Shown here: positions 1-8,751 of the stretch, in pieces | Numbering within the stretch: position 1 is the stretch's first letter | Layout of the letters: each line of letters begins with the position of its first letter | Assembly: GCF_000332235.1 (NCBI RefSeq) | Contig: NZ_CM001775.1 | Span: forward strand, 1,308,382 to 1,372,381 | Reading direction: 5' to 3' | DNA length: 64,000 nucleotides | DNA from: Geminocystis herdmanii PCC 6308 | GTDB taxonomy: Bacteria > Cyanobacteriota > Cyanobacteriia > Cyanobacteriales > Cyanobacteriaceae | The notes under the pieces: generated by a model | What the model was told of the DNA's origin: nothing | The model's database searches: none | The model's input: only the letters and a program-made list of their open reading frames with translations | Translations under genes and position numbers: made by a program

Positions 1-1125
1 GCTATTATTAGAGCTGTCGTCAAATATGCTAATCTTAGGCAGTGGGAAATTTATGGTATTCCCAGAGGTACGGATGGATTTATTGATGTGGTTAAAGGCA
101 AATTGCAGATAGATGACCTTAAATTACAACCTCACGGTTACGATGTACCGGGGGTTTTACAAGGTTTAGATGTACTTCAATTCATGAGTGGTAGTGTATT
201 AGGTTCTCTAAGTCGAGGTAATCCTGAAGAAGAAGAAGTGACGAAGGATATTTTAGAGGGTTATAAGCGTTTTGGCTTAGATGCTTTAATTGCCATTGGT
301 GGAGATGGTAGTCTTGATATTATCTATGACTTAGCCAAAAAAGGCGGTTGGAATTTAGTAGTTATTCCGAAAACCATTGATAATGATGTGGCTTTTACAG
401 AACGATCGGTCGGTTTTGATACAGCGCGTAATACGGTTACTCAAGCCTTATATGATCTTACCTTTACGGCGGCTAGTCATGAGCGTATTATGGTAGTGCA
501 AGTTATGGGGAGGGATGCCGGACATTTAGCTTTACACGCTGGTATCGCAGGAGGTGCTGACTGTATTTTAATCCCTGAGTTGACTCCTAAATTAACCGAC
601 GCAACTATTGAGGGAATTTGCAAATATATTGTTAAATTAAGAAGGGATAGACGAAAATTTGCTTTAGTGGTGATAGCGGAAGGAGTACACGGGTTAGATA
701 ATCAAAAAGATGCTTATATTGCCGAAACTTTAGCTGATTTAATCAAGGAGTATAGTCATCGTCTTTGTGTTAATAATGATAATAATTATGAAGGCTTAGA
801 TACGATCGACACCCGTGCCACAGTTTTAGGACATTTACAACGTTGTGGCGTACCTAGTTCGTTCGATCGAATTTTAGCAACGGTATTTGGCATTAAAGCC
901 CTAGATTTAATTGAACAAGAATGTTATAACCGTCTGGTAGTATGGCAAAACGGCAGTGTCGAAAGTAAATCCTTAGAACAAATTATGCCCATGATTAAAT
1001 GGTGTCACCAAGAAAAAACTTGTCCTGCACCTGTCGATCCTGAAGGTTTCATGGTCAGAACGGCGCTTTCCTTAGGGATTTATTTAGGAGAATCCCATTA
1101 CCATCCTCACGCCATTAATGAGTAA
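1..1125 (+). CDS. pfkA: 6-phosphofructokinase, 5' end cut by window
   Basis: Phosphorylates fructose 6-phosphate to fructose 1,6-bisphosphate in glycolysis. The frame is open from base 1, and the residues before the GTG at 88 ([19 protein letters not shown]) belong to the family, so the real start lies upstream of the window. Family motifs visible: GGDGS near codon 100, [22 protein letters not shown] and an AEG motif near the end of the catalytic part. Gly in GGDGS is the residue associated with ATP-dependent enzymes, whereas Lys in PKTIDND is the one usual in PPi-type or mixed-group enzymes; this combination is known in cyanobacterial PFKs. ATP use is therefore the better guess. Downstream (1126-1240) come only short repeats. 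Confidence 0.93.
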   Translation, partial: AIIRAVVKYANLRQWEIYGIPRGTDGFIDVVKGKLQIDDLKLQPHGYDVPGVLQGLDVLQFMSGSVLGSLSRGNPEEEEVTKDILEGYKRFGLDALIAIGGDGSLDIIYDLAKKGGWNLVVIPKTIDNDVAFTERSVGFDTARNTVTQALYDLTFTAASHERIMVVQVMGRDAGHLALHAGIAGGADCILIPELTPKLTDATIEGICKYIVKLRRDRRKFALVVIAEGVHGLDNQKDAYIAETLADLIKEYSHRLCVNNDNNYEGLDTIDTRATVLGHLQRCGVPSSFDRILATVFGIKALDLIEQECYNRLVVWQNGSVESKSLEQIMPMIKWCHQEKTCPAPVDPEGFMVRTALSLGIYLGESHYHPHAINE

Positions 1126-1258
1126 TAAGGGGTTAGGTGTTAGGTTTTAGGTGTTAGGGAGACTCTTGAGACTAGAAGACTATAAGACTAGAAGATAATT
1201 AATTCTTAATTCTTAATTCTTAATTCTTAATTCTTAATTCTTAATTCTTAATTGTTTT
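1126..1258. repeat. Short tandem and dispersed repeats downstream of pfkA
   Basis: At about 1131-1160 there are alternating copies of ttaggtgttagg/ttaggttttagg, followed by gactagaagactataagactagaag. From about 1197 to 1253 a 7-bp unit (aattctt) is repeated about seven times in tandem and runs up to the stop of the minus-strand TRAP gene. The ttaggtgttagg motif recurs in reverse complement near 4865 and 38610. These look like the non-coding repeat clusters common in cyanobacterial intergenic DNA. No gene is seen. Confidence 0.75.
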
Positions 1259-2350
1259 TGTCAAAAAATTAGTAAAGCTAAATTCATTAATCTTATTCCA
1301 TTGTAGAATACCTGTTCTAAACTCTAACCACGATCGATAAATTTCGTTAAAAGCAGGGTTTTTCTGACTGTTATCCTCATAAATAGAAAATGAGACTTTT
1401 TTCGCTTCCGTCAAAATATCCTCAGGAAAAGCCATTAATTTTGTACCTCCTGCCAATAGAGTTTTCAAGGATTGTTGATTGAGAAAATCATAGTTTGCCA
1501 ACATCAAAATATTCGCTTCCTTAGCGGCGGCTTCCACCATGGTTTGATATTCTAAGGGTAATTTTTCCCATGCAGACTTATTTATTAATACTTCTAAACT
1601 AGGTCCTGCTTCCCACCATCCCGGATAATAATAGTATTGGGCAGCTTTATTTAAGCCTAGTTTTTCGTCATCATAAGGTCCTACCCATTCTGCGGCATCG
1701 ATCGCACCTCTGTCAAGAGCCAAAAATAATTCTCCGCCGGGTAACACTTGCACATTTACCCCCATTTTCGCCATAACTTCCCCCCCCAATCCGGGGATAC
1801 GCATTTTTAAACCCTTCAAGTCAGCAAGGGATTTTAACTCTTTTTTAAACCATCCTCCCATTTGCGCCCCAGTGTTTCCAGCAGGGAAGTTAATAATATT
1901 AAAATCACTATAAACTTTTCTCATAGCTTCTAATCCTCCTCCATAATACCACCAAGCATTCTGTTGCCCTGCGGTGAAACCAAAGGGTAAACCCGTGGCA
2001 AAGGCAAGAGCAGAATTTTTGCCGATATAATAGTAACTAGCAGTGTGTCCACATTCTACCGTACCATTTTGTACGGTGTCTAATACTTCTAAACCGGGTA
2101 CAATTTCTCCTGCGGCGTAGGGTGTAATCTGAAATTTATCACCACTCATTTGTTTAAGGCGATCGCAAAAACCTTGTACACTACCAAAAATAGTATCCAG
2201 AGACTTGGGCCAACTTGTCACCATGCGCCATTTTATTTCTGGTAAACTGTTAGCGGTGACAGTAGAATTATTTTTACTTTGACAAGAAACAAGGGTAGCA
2301 GAAGTTACGGTACTAATACCGACATTCGTTAAAAATTGTCTTCTTTCCAT
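1241..2350 (-). CDS. TRAP transporter substrate-binding protein, DctP family
   Basis: Periplasmic receptor of a TRAP transporter, 369 aa. The N terminus MERRQFLTNVG has a twin-arginine-like start and a hydrophobic stretch ending in a lipobox-like LVSC, so it is probably an exported lipoprotein. The body matches the DctP fold: conserved WPKS near residue 48, GGW-KKEL in the middle, and the ALDRGAIDAAEWVGPYDD block that lines the ligand site. This subgroup usually binds monocarboxylates, 2-oxo acids or related carboxylates; the ligand cannot be read from sequence. No membrane subunits (DctQ/DctM) lie nearby, so the partners are elsewhere. The C-terminal codons run into the 7-bp tandem repeat at 1197-1253. 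Confidence 0.85.
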   Translation of the reverse strand: MERRQFLTNVGISTVTSATLVSCQSKNNSTVTANSLPEIKWRMVTSWPKSLDTIFGSVQGFCDRLKQMSGDKFQITPYAAGEIVPGLEVLDTVQNGTVECGHTASYYYIGKNSALAFATGLPFGFTAGQQNAWWYYGGGLEAMRKVYSDFNIINFPAGNTGAQMGGWFKKELKSLADLKGLKMRIPGLGGEVMAKMGVNVQVLPGGELFLALDRGAIDAAEWVGPYDDEKLGLNKAAQYYYYPGWWEAGPSLEVLINKSAWEKLPLEYQTMVEAAAKEANILMLANYDFLNQQSLKTLLAGGTKLMAFPEDILTEAKKVSFSIYEDNSQKNPAFNEIYRSWLEFRTGILQWNKINEFSFTNFLTKTIKN

Positions 2351-2748
2351 TAATTTTTTAGTTGAAAAAGTTGTTGATATAGTAATTTGTTTTTCAAATT
2401 ATAGTAGTGAAAAGAAAAAACTTTGAATAACTTTTGCTTTTTTGCATCATAGGGGATAAATATTCACAAATTAATAGACATCCATAGTTTCACATAAAAT
2501 TATAGATGAAGATGAGACTAGAGGATTAGAGAAAGAGGAAACTAAGATATAATTAATTTAAACATTATCATAATTGATTTTAAACAATTATTTACTAAAT
2601 TTAATTCTTTTATATTTGCCAATTTTGTGATCTGAATTATTCTCAAAGCCTTATTTGTCAAGATTTTTTTTCAGAGAACTCAAGTGAGATAGAACTGAGG
2701 TAAAATAATAAAAGTATTGTTGATATAGAAAAATTAGATTAAATCACC
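2351..2748. other. Intergenic region, divergent TRAP gene and map
   Basis: A 398-bp AT-rich gap that must hold the promoters of the minus-strand TRAP receptor gene and plus-strand map. I see no open frame with family character, no tRNA and no strong hairpin. Confidence 0.5.
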
Positions 2749-3519
2749 ATGGGTAACGAAAATATAGTACTTTTATCCGCTAGGGAAATCGAAAAAATGC
2801 GTCAGGCAGGAAAAGTTGCCGCCGAATTATTAGAATATGTGGGTAAAATGGTCAAACCCGGTATTAGTACTTATGAATTAAATCAAGCTGCCGAAAAATG
2901 GACTAAGGCAAGAGGTGCAAAAAGTGCTCCTTTAGGTTACGGAAGTCCACCGTTTCCAGCGTCTATTTGTACTAGCGTCAATGAAGTTATTTGTCATGGC
3001 ATTCCCAGTAAAAACCAGATTTTAAAGGATGGAGATATTATTAATATTGATGTTACTCCCATTGTGGACGGTTATCATGGGGATACTTCAAAAACTTTTT
3101 TTGTGGGCACGCCTTCTCCAGAAGCACAAAAGTTGGTAGAAGTGACGGAAGAATGTTTGTATAGAGGCATTAATGCGGTACGAGCTGGAGGTAGAATAGG
3201 AGATATTGGGGCGGCTATTCAAGAATATGCAGAAAGTTTTGGTTATTCTGTCGTGCGTAATTTTGTAGGTCATGGTATTGGTCGCACGTTTCATACTCAA
3301 CCTCAAGTGCCTCATTTTGGCAAAAAGGGTACAGGCAAAAAACTGCGCCCGGGTATGGTGTTTACGATCGAACCTATGATAAATATAGGAACATGGGAAG
3401 CAGATGTTTTAGATGATGGATGGACAGCTTTAACGAAGGATAGACAATTATCGGCACAATTTGAACATACCATCGCCATTACTCAAGGGGGAGTGGAGAT
3501 TTTGACGAAAAATTCCTAG
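2749..3519 (+). CDS. map: Type I methionine aminopeptidase
   Basis: Removes the initiator methionine from nascent proteins in the cytoplasm. 256 aa, the normal length for a bacterial type I enzyme. The five metal ligands can be placed by comparison with the E. coli enzyme: Asp101 and Asp112 in IDVTPIVDGYHGD, His175 in VGHGIGR, Glu208 in IEPM and Glu239 in QFEHTI. The substrate-site His is in ICHGIP (His83). The ATG at 2749 follows an A-rich leader. Cyanobacteria usually carry several map paralogues; this form lacks an N-terminal zinc-finger extension. Confidence 0.96.
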   Translation: MGNENIVLLSAREIEKMRQAGKVAAELLEYVGKMVKPGISTYELNQAAEKWTKARGAKSAPLGYGSPPFPASICTSVNEVICHGIPSKNQILKDGDIINIDVTPIVDGYHGDTSKTFFVGTPSPEAQKLVEVTEECLYRGINAVRAGGRIGDIGAAIQEYAESFGYSVVRNFVGHGIGRTFHTQPQVPHFGKKGTGKKLRPGMVFTIEPMINIGTWEADVLDDGWTALTKDRQLSAQFEHTIAITQGGVEILTKNS

Positions 3520-3559
3520 ATATTAGGTGTTAGGCGCAACTTGTGAGATTAAAATTCTT

Positions 3560-3796
3560 TCATGAGTAGTTTTGAGTAAGTTTGTTCAATCGAACACGAA
3601 TGCAGAGTAAGATTAATAATGCTAAGATATGTATTGACCAATGGGCAACAGCAAATCCCCAGATAACCAGTATAATGGATGTGAAAATAGCTAACACGAG
3701 ATGAATTTCTTGATTCGTTCGTTTGTATATGCGAATACTAGCGATAGTCGTTAGAAATAAAAGAGTCATAAACAGAGTAATCATAGTCATTCTCAC
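3560..3796 (-). CDS. Small membrane protein of unknown function
   Basis: 78 aa, very hydrophobic, with three predicted membrane spans (about residues 3-20, 32-48 and 51-66) separated by a short polar loop RIYKRTNQE and ending in a basic-polar tail. Convergent with map, ending 40 bp from its stop. I do not recognise the family; the even distribution of hydrophobic spans and an ORF in non-repeat sequence argue for a real gene rather than a chance frame. Confidence 0.55.
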   Translation of the reverse strand: MRMTMITLFMTLLFLTTIASIRIYKRTNQEIHLVLAIFTSIILVIWGFAVAHWSIHILALLILLCIRVRLNKLTQNYS

Positions 3797-4003
3797 TTCC
3801 CTAAACTGTTATTGTGACTTTAATCTAGCATTTTTATTCCCCGTTTCAGGAGAAATGTTATGATCTGAACTCGATCGTTATAAAACTTTATTTATCTTAA
3901 TCTAAGGTGAATTTGAGGTAAAATTTTACGTCTCTATCTCAAATATGGTCAAAGTCTAATGATATGATTAGCTTACGATGCTTTTATTCAGGACAAATTT
4001 TTT

Positions 4004-4639
4004 ATGACAAATTCCCCTTATTTAATCTCACCATCTTTGACTCAAGAACAATTATCCATAGAAAAAACTGTCAAGTTGGGGGTAATGGCTTCGGGTAGTG
4101 GCAGTAATTTTGAAGCCATCGCCCTAGCTATAAATGAGGGAAAATTAAATGCTAAAATTGAGGTATTGATCTATAACAATCCTGATGCTAAGGTAAAAGA
4201 AAGAGCCGATCGATTGAACATACCTACAGTTTTACTCAATCATCGTGATTATAAAACCAGAAAAGCATTAGATCAAGCTATTGTGGAAGTATTCCAAGTG
4301 CATGGAGTGGAATGGGTGGTTATGGCAGGATGGATGCGCATTATTACCCAAGAATTGTTAAACGCTTATCCCCAAAAAGTGATTAACATTCATCCTAGTA
4401 TTTTGCCGAGTTTTAAGGGTATTAACGCCGTAGAACAAGCGTTATCTGCTAGAGTTAAGGTGACGGGATGTACTGTTCATTTAGTTGATTTAGAGGTGGA
4501 TAGTGGAGAGATTTTAATTCAAGCTGTGGTACCGATTTTAGCTGATGATACGGCGGATAGTTTGCACGATCGAATCCAAATTCAAGAACATCGTATCATT
4601 GTGGAAGGCATTTCCATCGCCCTGAGTCGTAATTCTTAA
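4004..4639 (+). CDS. purN: Phosphoribosylglycinamide formyltransferase
   Basis: Transfers a formyl group from 10-formyl-THF to GAR in purine synthesis. 211 aa. The N-terminal MASGSGSNFEAI is the phosphate-binding loop, NIHPSILPSFKG carries the catalytic Asn-His pair, and TVHLVDLEVDSGEIL carries the catalytic Asp. About 20 residues precede the canonical start of the domain, so translation could begin at either the ATG at 4004 or slightly later, but no later ATG lies before the KLGVMASG block. Monocistronic as far as visible. Confidence 0.96.
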   Translation: MTNSPYLISPSLTQEQLSIEKTVKLGVMASGSGSNFEAIALAINEGKLNAKIEVLIYNNPDAKVKERADRLNIPTVLLNHRDYKTRKALDQAIVEVFQVHGVEWVVMAGWMRIITQELLNAYPQKVINIHPSILPSFKGINAVEQALSARVKVTGCTVHLVDLEVDSGEILIQAVVPILADDTADSLHDRIQIQEHRIIVEGISIALSRNS

Positions 4640-5044
4640 AATTCTCTTATATTGACAATAAATCGATCGATTAAGTACTGATGCAAAATAGATTGTACAT
4701 TTTGGAATTAATAAAATTTTCTCAATACCATGTTGCCTCTTGCCTTTCTTAATGTAAATATACAATTAATTCTGCTCACACACTTTTGAGCTTATTTTAC
4801 AAAATACACTAGTCCTTTTATGTATTGTATGAAGTCTTAAAACCTTGATTTTTCATTCTTTAACCTAAAACCTAACACCTAAAACCTAACACCTTTCCTC
4901 ATCAGAAGACTTTTTCAGCAGACCCTAATTAATAATGGATAGTGTATACTGAATAATTGATGGTATCGGCATATTTTAAAGATTAAAATAATGGAATATG
5001 TCAGATAACTATAATAATTGTTTAATTTTTCTGAATAAATTTCA
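4640..5044. repeat. Intergenic region with two dispersed repeats
   Basis: 405 bp without a gene. At about 4671-4705 is an AAGTACTGATGCAAAATAGA element, also found at 42577 and, inverted, at about 58402-58430; it continues with a gttgcctcttgcct motif near 4730. At 4841-4895 a cttgatttttcatt motif leads into alternating cctaaaacctaacacctaaa units, and the same arrangement recurs at 38594-38662. The rest is AT-rich and would hold the promoter of the cation exporter gene. Confidence 0.7.
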
Positions 5045-6010
5045 ATGCACATTCATAATATTGAAACATGGGAACATTCCCATAACTTTTTGGACGATCG
5101 AAATCAGGCAGAGAAAAAAACCACGATCGTATTATTATTAACAGTTGTTACCATGGTAGTAGAAATTATCGCTGGTACAACTTTTGGTTCATTAGCGTTA
5201 CTGGCGGATGGTTGGCACATGGCGACTCATGTAGGGGCATTTGGCATCGCCGTATTTGCTTATCAATATGCAAAAAAATATGCTAACGATCCTAAATACA
5301 GCTATGGTACTGGAAAAGTAAGTGTATTAGGGGGTTTTACCAGTGCGATCGTACTAGGAGTAATTGCTTTAGGTATTGCCATTGAGTCATGCACTAGATT
5401 ATTTCACCTTCAAAATATCAAATTTGATGAAGCTATCTTAGTCGCCGTAATTGGATTAGTAGTTAATCTTGTTAGTGCATTTTTATTAGAAGATCATGAT
5501 CATCATGCTCATCATCATCACGATGATAGTCATGATCATGATCATCACGATCATAATCTTCGTGCCGCTTATATTCATGTATTAGCTGATGCCCTAACTT
5601 CACTTTTGGCGATTATTGCCTTATTTGCTGGAAAATATCTCGGCTGGGTGTGGATGGATGCCATGATGGGTTTAGTGGGGGCGTTGGTGATTGGAAAATG
5701 GGCTTATGGATTAGTTCAAGAAACCGCCTCAATTTTATTAGATGGTACGATCGACAAGGAGGTAAAATTGGCTATTGTTAATAGCATTGAAGGTGATAAA
5801 GATAATAGAATTACGGATTTACATATTTGGAAAGTAAGTGAAAATCATTTAGCCGCCACAATTTCTTTAGCAACCCATTATCCTCAAGAACCAATGTACT
5901 ATAAACAATTACTTAATTATATTCCATCTTTGTCTCATGTGATAGTTGAAGTAAATCCTTGTCAAGGAGAACCTTGTATCAACCTAATTGAAAATCATAG
6001 TAATACCTAA
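5045..6010 (+). CDS. dmeF: Cation diffusion facilitator, DmeF-like Co/Ni/Zn exporter
   Basis: Inner-membrane metal/proton antiporter of 321 aa. Six transmembrane spans: the first pair starts at TIVLLLTVVTMVVEIIAG and carries LLADGWHM (metal-site Asp and His in span 2), and span 5 carries the matching HVLADAL. Between spans 4 and 5 lies a loop of about 20 residues that is almost pure His and Asp (about 157-178), a cytoplasmic metal-binding segment. The N-terminal WEHSHNFL and the spacing fit the DmeF subgroup of the family, usually tied to cobalt or nickel efflux. The C-terminal cytoplasmic domain (from about 230) ends with VNPCQGEPC, an extra Cys pair that could bind metal. Converges with the response regulator, 5 bp away. 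Confidence 0.9.
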   Translation: MHIHNIETWEHSHNFLDDRNQAEKKTTIVLLLTVVTMVVEIIAGTTFGSLALLADGWHMATHVGAFGIAVFAYQYAKKYANDPKYSYGTGKVSVLGGFTSAIVLGVIALGIAIESCTRLFHLQNIKFDEAILVAVIGLVVNLVSAFLLEDHDHHAHHHHDDSHDHDHHDHNLRAAYIHVLADALTSLLAIIALFAGKYLGWVWMDAMMGLVGALVIGKWAYGLVQETASILLDGTIDKEVKLAIVNSIEGDKDNRITDLHIWKVSENHLAATISLATHYPQEPMYYKQLLNYIPSLSHVIVEVNPCQGEPCINLIENHSNT

Positions 6011-6015
6011 CTAAA

Positions 6016-6705
6016 TTATTGTTGGTTCATCGTGCCGAACCAATAGCCTTTACCATAGATGGTGTGAATTAAAATAGGCTCATTTTCTGTTTCAATTTTA
6101 CGTCTTAATAAACGCACGATCGCAGCGACAACATTACTACTTGGAGTTTCTTCTTCACTCCAAAGATAATCAAAAATTTGCTCTTGAGTGACTAATTGAT
6201 TGCTATGGAGGCTGAAAAATTCTAATAGTTTAACTTCTTTCTCTGATAGTTTAATCATTCTACCGTGACGATAGGCTAGTTGATTGGTGATTTCTACTTC
6301 TAAATCAGCGACTTTAATTCTATCTTGGGGTTGATTTTCAATGTTACTCGATCGACGTAACAAAGCCCTCACTCTCGCTAATAATTCTCTTAATTCAAAG
6401 GGTTTGACTAAATAATCATCGGCGCCCACATCTAATCCCATAACTCGATCGTCTAAAGTATCTTTTGCGGTTAAAAATAAAACAGGAGTGGTAATCTTTT
6501 TTTCCCTAAGACACTGACAAATTTCTAACCCAGTTTTTTGAGGTAACATCCAATCAAGGATAAACAAATGATAAACCGATGTTAAAGCTAATTCTAAACC
6601 TTCATTGCCATCATGGGCAACGATCGTGTCATAACCCTCCTGCATCAAAATTCGGGCTAAACTTAACGCCAATTCTTTTTCGTCTTCTACTAACAAAATC
6701 TTCAT
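6016..6705 (-). CDS. OmpR/PhoB-family response regulator
   Basis: DNA-binding response regulator. The receiver domain has the acidic pair in LLVEDEKE, the phosphoacceptor Asp in LFILDWMLP, Thr in FLTAKD and Lys in LVKPF. The C-terminal winged helix begins around IKVADLEVEI and ends at HTIYGKGYWF. The frame extends 11 codons upstream to 6738, but MKILLVEDE is the family start, so I place it at 6705. No sensor kinase lies beside it (neighbours are the exporter gene and hisG), so the signal is unknown; control of the convergent metal exporter is possible but only a guess. Confidence 0.92.
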   Translation of the reverse strand: MKILLVEDEKELALSLARILMQEGYDTIVAHDGNEGLELALTSVYHLFILDWMLPQKTGLEICQCLREKKITTPVLFLTAKDTLDDRVMGLDVGADDYLVKPFELRELLARVRALLRRSSNIENQPQDRIKVADLEVEITNQLAYRHGRMIKLSEKEVKLLEFFSLHSNQLVTQEQIFDYLWSEEETPSSNVVAAIVRLLRRKIETENEPILIHTIYGKGYWFGTMNQQ

Positions 6706-6806
6706 AGATATAATCTTTCTATCATTGACAATAAACAATAAACCATAAACAATGAATAATGAATTTTAATTCCTAATTTCTAATTCTTCATTCCTAATCC
6801 TTAACC

Positions 6807-7457
6807 ATGTTAACTATTGCATTACCTAAAGGCGCACTCTTAAAAGAAAGTATCGAGTTATGTCAACAAGTCGGCTTAGATTTTAGTTTATTTTTGTCAT
6901 CTAGTAACCGTCAACTACAAATAGAAGACCCCACAGGGGTAGCTAAAGCCTTATTGGTGAGAGCGCAGGATGTACCTGTTTATGTAGAATATGGTCAAGC
7001 TCATTTAGGTATTGTGGGATATGATGTTTTAAAGGAAAAAAAGGCGGATATTGCCAATGTGGCTAATTTGGGTTTTGGTTATTGCCGTATGTCGGTAGCT
7101 GTGCCAGAAAATAGCCCTTATCGTAGTTCGATCGAGCTACCAGCCCATGGCATTGTGGCTTCTAAGTTTGTGAATTGTGCTAAAGATTATTTTCGATCGT
7201 TAGACTTACCTGTGGAGATTGTACCACTTTATGGTTCTGTGGAGTTAGGACCAATTACGGGAATGTCGGAAGCTATTGTGGATTTAGTTTCTACGGGGAA
7301 AACTTTAAGGGAAAATGGCTTAATCGAAATTGATGTTTTATTCGAGAGTAGCGCCTATTTAGTGGCGAATCCCCTCACCTATCGTCTTAATACCTATAAC
7401 CTTAATCAATGGGTACAAAAATTATCTTCTCATATTAAATCAGAGAATTTAGCTTAA
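6807..7457 (+). CDS. hisG: ATP phosphoribosyltransferase, short form
   Basis: First step of histidine synthesis: condenses ATP and PRPP. 216 aa, the short HisG_S type without the C-terminal regulatory domain; such enzymes need HisZ, which is not in this window. Motifs: [10 protein letters not shown] at the start, [17 protein letters not shown], and the PRPP loop [29 protein letters not shown]. Followed directly by the IS605-like hairpin at 7460, which may serve as its terminator. Confidence 0.95.
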   Translation: MLTIALPKGALLKESIELCQQVGLDFSLFLSSSNRQLQIEDPTGVAKALLVRAQDVPVYVEYGQAHLGIVGYDVLKEKKADIANVANLGFGYCRMSVAVPENSPYRSSIELPAHGIVASKFVNCAKDYFRSLDLPVEIVPLYGSVELGPITGMSEAIVDLVSTGKTLRENGLIEIDVLFESSAYLVANPLTYRLNTYNLNQWVQKLSSHIKSENLA

Positions 7458-7459
7458 AC

Positions 7460-7523
7460 GGCGAGAAGCCCCACACTTTGTTTTCAACAAAAAAATAATT
7501 AAACAAGTGTGGGATGAATCGCC
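7460..7523. repeat. Nested hairpin, likely IS605-type element end or terminator
   Basis: GGCGA (7460-7464) pairs with TCGCC (7519-7523), and inside it CCCACACTT (7470-7478) pairs with AAGTGTGGG (7505-7513). On the minus strand it reads GATTCATCCCACACTT, loop, then GTGTGGGGCTTCTCGCC, the arrangement I associate with the 3' end of tnpB-bearing IS200/IS605 elements in cyanobacteria. It sits 20 bp past the stop of the tnpB-like remnant and three bases past the hisG stop, so it can also end hisG transcription. Confidence 0.6.
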
Positions 7524-7543
7524 AGTGATGTGTTATTATTTGT

Positions 7544-7696
7544 CTATTTGATAACTTTTTTTAAATCATTCAGTTTTTTTCCTTTTTCTAAATCTTTGTA
7601 TAAATCTCTTTCAATTTTGCCAAAAAAACCTCCTATTAAATCACAAAATTCTGTGACTTCTGTATTTAGTAAAGTTTGATAAGTTATTTTACTCAC
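7544..7696 (-). pseudogene. N-terminal remnant of TnpB-related IS605-family protein
   Basis: Read from a GTG at 7696 to a TAG at 7544 this gives 50 residues: SKITYQTLLNTEV, then LIGGFFGKIERDLYKDL and GKKLNDLKK. The pattern YQT-L, then (L/F)FG-(K/R)-ER-L-DL and GK-LK is the opening of TnpB-related proteins of the IS200/IS605 group, which are normally about 400 aa. Everything after the first 50 codons is missing and the end hairpin follows at once, so this looks like an internally deleted element. The match is by eye. Confidence 0.5.
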
Positions 7697-7769
7697 GATC
7701 GTTAATGATAGAAAGAAATAAAGATAAAATAATTATATCATATTAGTAAAAATGCGTAAGCCCAGTTAC

Positions 7770-8192
7770 TCATAATAGTGCCTCCCAATCCTCAATTTGT
7801 AAACCTTCCACCCGACTAAACTCTCTGACATTATGGGTAACTAAAACAAGGTTATTTGCCAAAGCAATAGACGCAATTAATAAATCATTTCCCCCAATGG
7901 GCTTACCCTGACTAGCCAAATTCCTTCTAATCCTACCATAGACTTCTGCACAACTATCATCAAAAGGCAAAGACATAAACTGACTCAAAAAAGCCCTTTG
8001 AAGATTCAATGCCTTCTGAGGATTATTACTGCCCATTGCGCCATAAAACAACTCTCCCTTAACAATAGCACAAACAGCTATTTGCTCTCTGTGTAAACCA
8101 TCAAGACAAGCCCTGACACTCTCAGCCTTTCCCTTCAAATATACAATGCAGACATTTGTATCTAGTAGATAAACTAGAGAAGAATTACTCAT
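7770..8192 (-). CDS. vapC: PIN-domain toxin, VapC family
   Basis: Probable Mg-dependent RNase toxin of a VapBC-like pair. Acidic residues of the PIN site: Asp in YLLDTNVCI, Glu in IVKGELFYGA, and Asp in GGNDLLIASIA, with the closing THNVREFSRV block. MSNSSLVYLLD at 8192 is the most natural start; the frame continues four codons further upstream to 8204. With the 8192 start it overlaps the antitoxin stop by 8 bp, the usual TA coupling. All catalytic positions are present, so unlike several other toxins in this window it looks intact. Confidence 0.88.
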   Translation of the reverse strand: MSNSSLVYLLDTNVCIVYLKGKAESVRACLDGLHREQIAVCAIVKGELFYGAMGSNNPQKALNLQRAFLSQFMSLPFDDSCAEVYGRIRRNLASQGKPIGGNDLLIASIALANNLVLVTHNVREFSRVEGLQIEDWEALL

Positions 8193-8502
8193 CAAACGCT
8201 CCAATCATATCATTATCTAAATCATCAACAATACCTAGACTATCATCAGCAAAATCAATATCCTGACAACTACCATAAAGATTCAGTAACCCCGAATTAT
8301 GGAGTAAGTAATTATCTCTCAAAAAAACATAAAAATCATCATTATCTCTTAAATGGAGCATTTCTCGTAACTCTGAAAGGTTAATCAAACCATCACGAAA
8401 AGCCATCAATACTAAATTACTAATAATCTTAGTCGATAAATCTCCCCATTGATTACCAATTTTTTCCTTCAGTTTATCTGGTATGTTTACCATTACTTCC
8501 AT
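8185..8502 (-). CDS. UPF0175-like antitoxin partner of VapC
   Basis: Small acidic protein (105 aa from the start chosen). The opening VMVNIPDKLKEKIG followed by a helical stretch LVLMAFRDGLINLSELREML resembles UPF0175/VapB-like antitoxins. The ATG at 8502 is chosen because GAGG (minus strand, 8514-8517) stands at ribosome-binding distance; the frame extends eight codons more to 8526. The acidic C terminus (DIDFADDS and onward) probably wraps the toxin. A decayed copy of this C-terminal part is found at 13626-13672. Confidence 0.75.
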   Translation of the reverse strand: MEVMVNIPDKLKEKIGNQWGDLSTKIISNLVLMAFRDGLINLSELREMLHLRDNDDFYVFLRDNYLLHNSGLLNLYGSCQDIDFADDSLGIVDDLDNDMIGAFDE

Positions 8503-8576
8503 TGTATTAATTACCTCACAGCACAATCATTATTTAGATGATATTTTTTTGACTATTCTACCATAATAATTTTTTT

Positions 8577-8751
8577 GACTTGACACACGATGCGAACTCT
8601 ATAGCTTTGCAAAACAGGAAGCAATCTTGTTACTTCTTTTCAGAAAATTTCGTAAGCTCAGAAAGTATTTTAGATATACAATTTTATTAAGAGCGCATAA
8701 ATTAAACAAATGTGACTGATAAGTAAGTATAACTCTAGGGGGAAATATTTT
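8577..8751 (+). promoter_or_regulatory. Leader repeat, copy A, upstream of kinase 1
   Basis: Non-coding DNA that matches 13681-13855 along about 175 bp. The best conserved block starts with CGTAAGCTCAGAAAGTATTT at 8651 and includes TATACAATTT, ATTAAGAG(C/T)GCATAA and CTGATAAGTAA. Two further copies of the block are at 12769-12880 and 17106-17210. Each ends 0-10 bp before an ATG, with a purine-rich GAGGGAAA- or GGGGGAAA-like Shine-Dalgarno. A TA-rich CATAA(T/A) could be a -10 box, but the promoter itself is not proven. Confidence 0.65.

Noticed and set aside
1197-1253. CRISPR-like array
   Set aside because: Simple 7-bp tandem without spacers; the same holds for 44225-44272 and 40666-40742. 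No CRISPR array or cas gene was found in the window.
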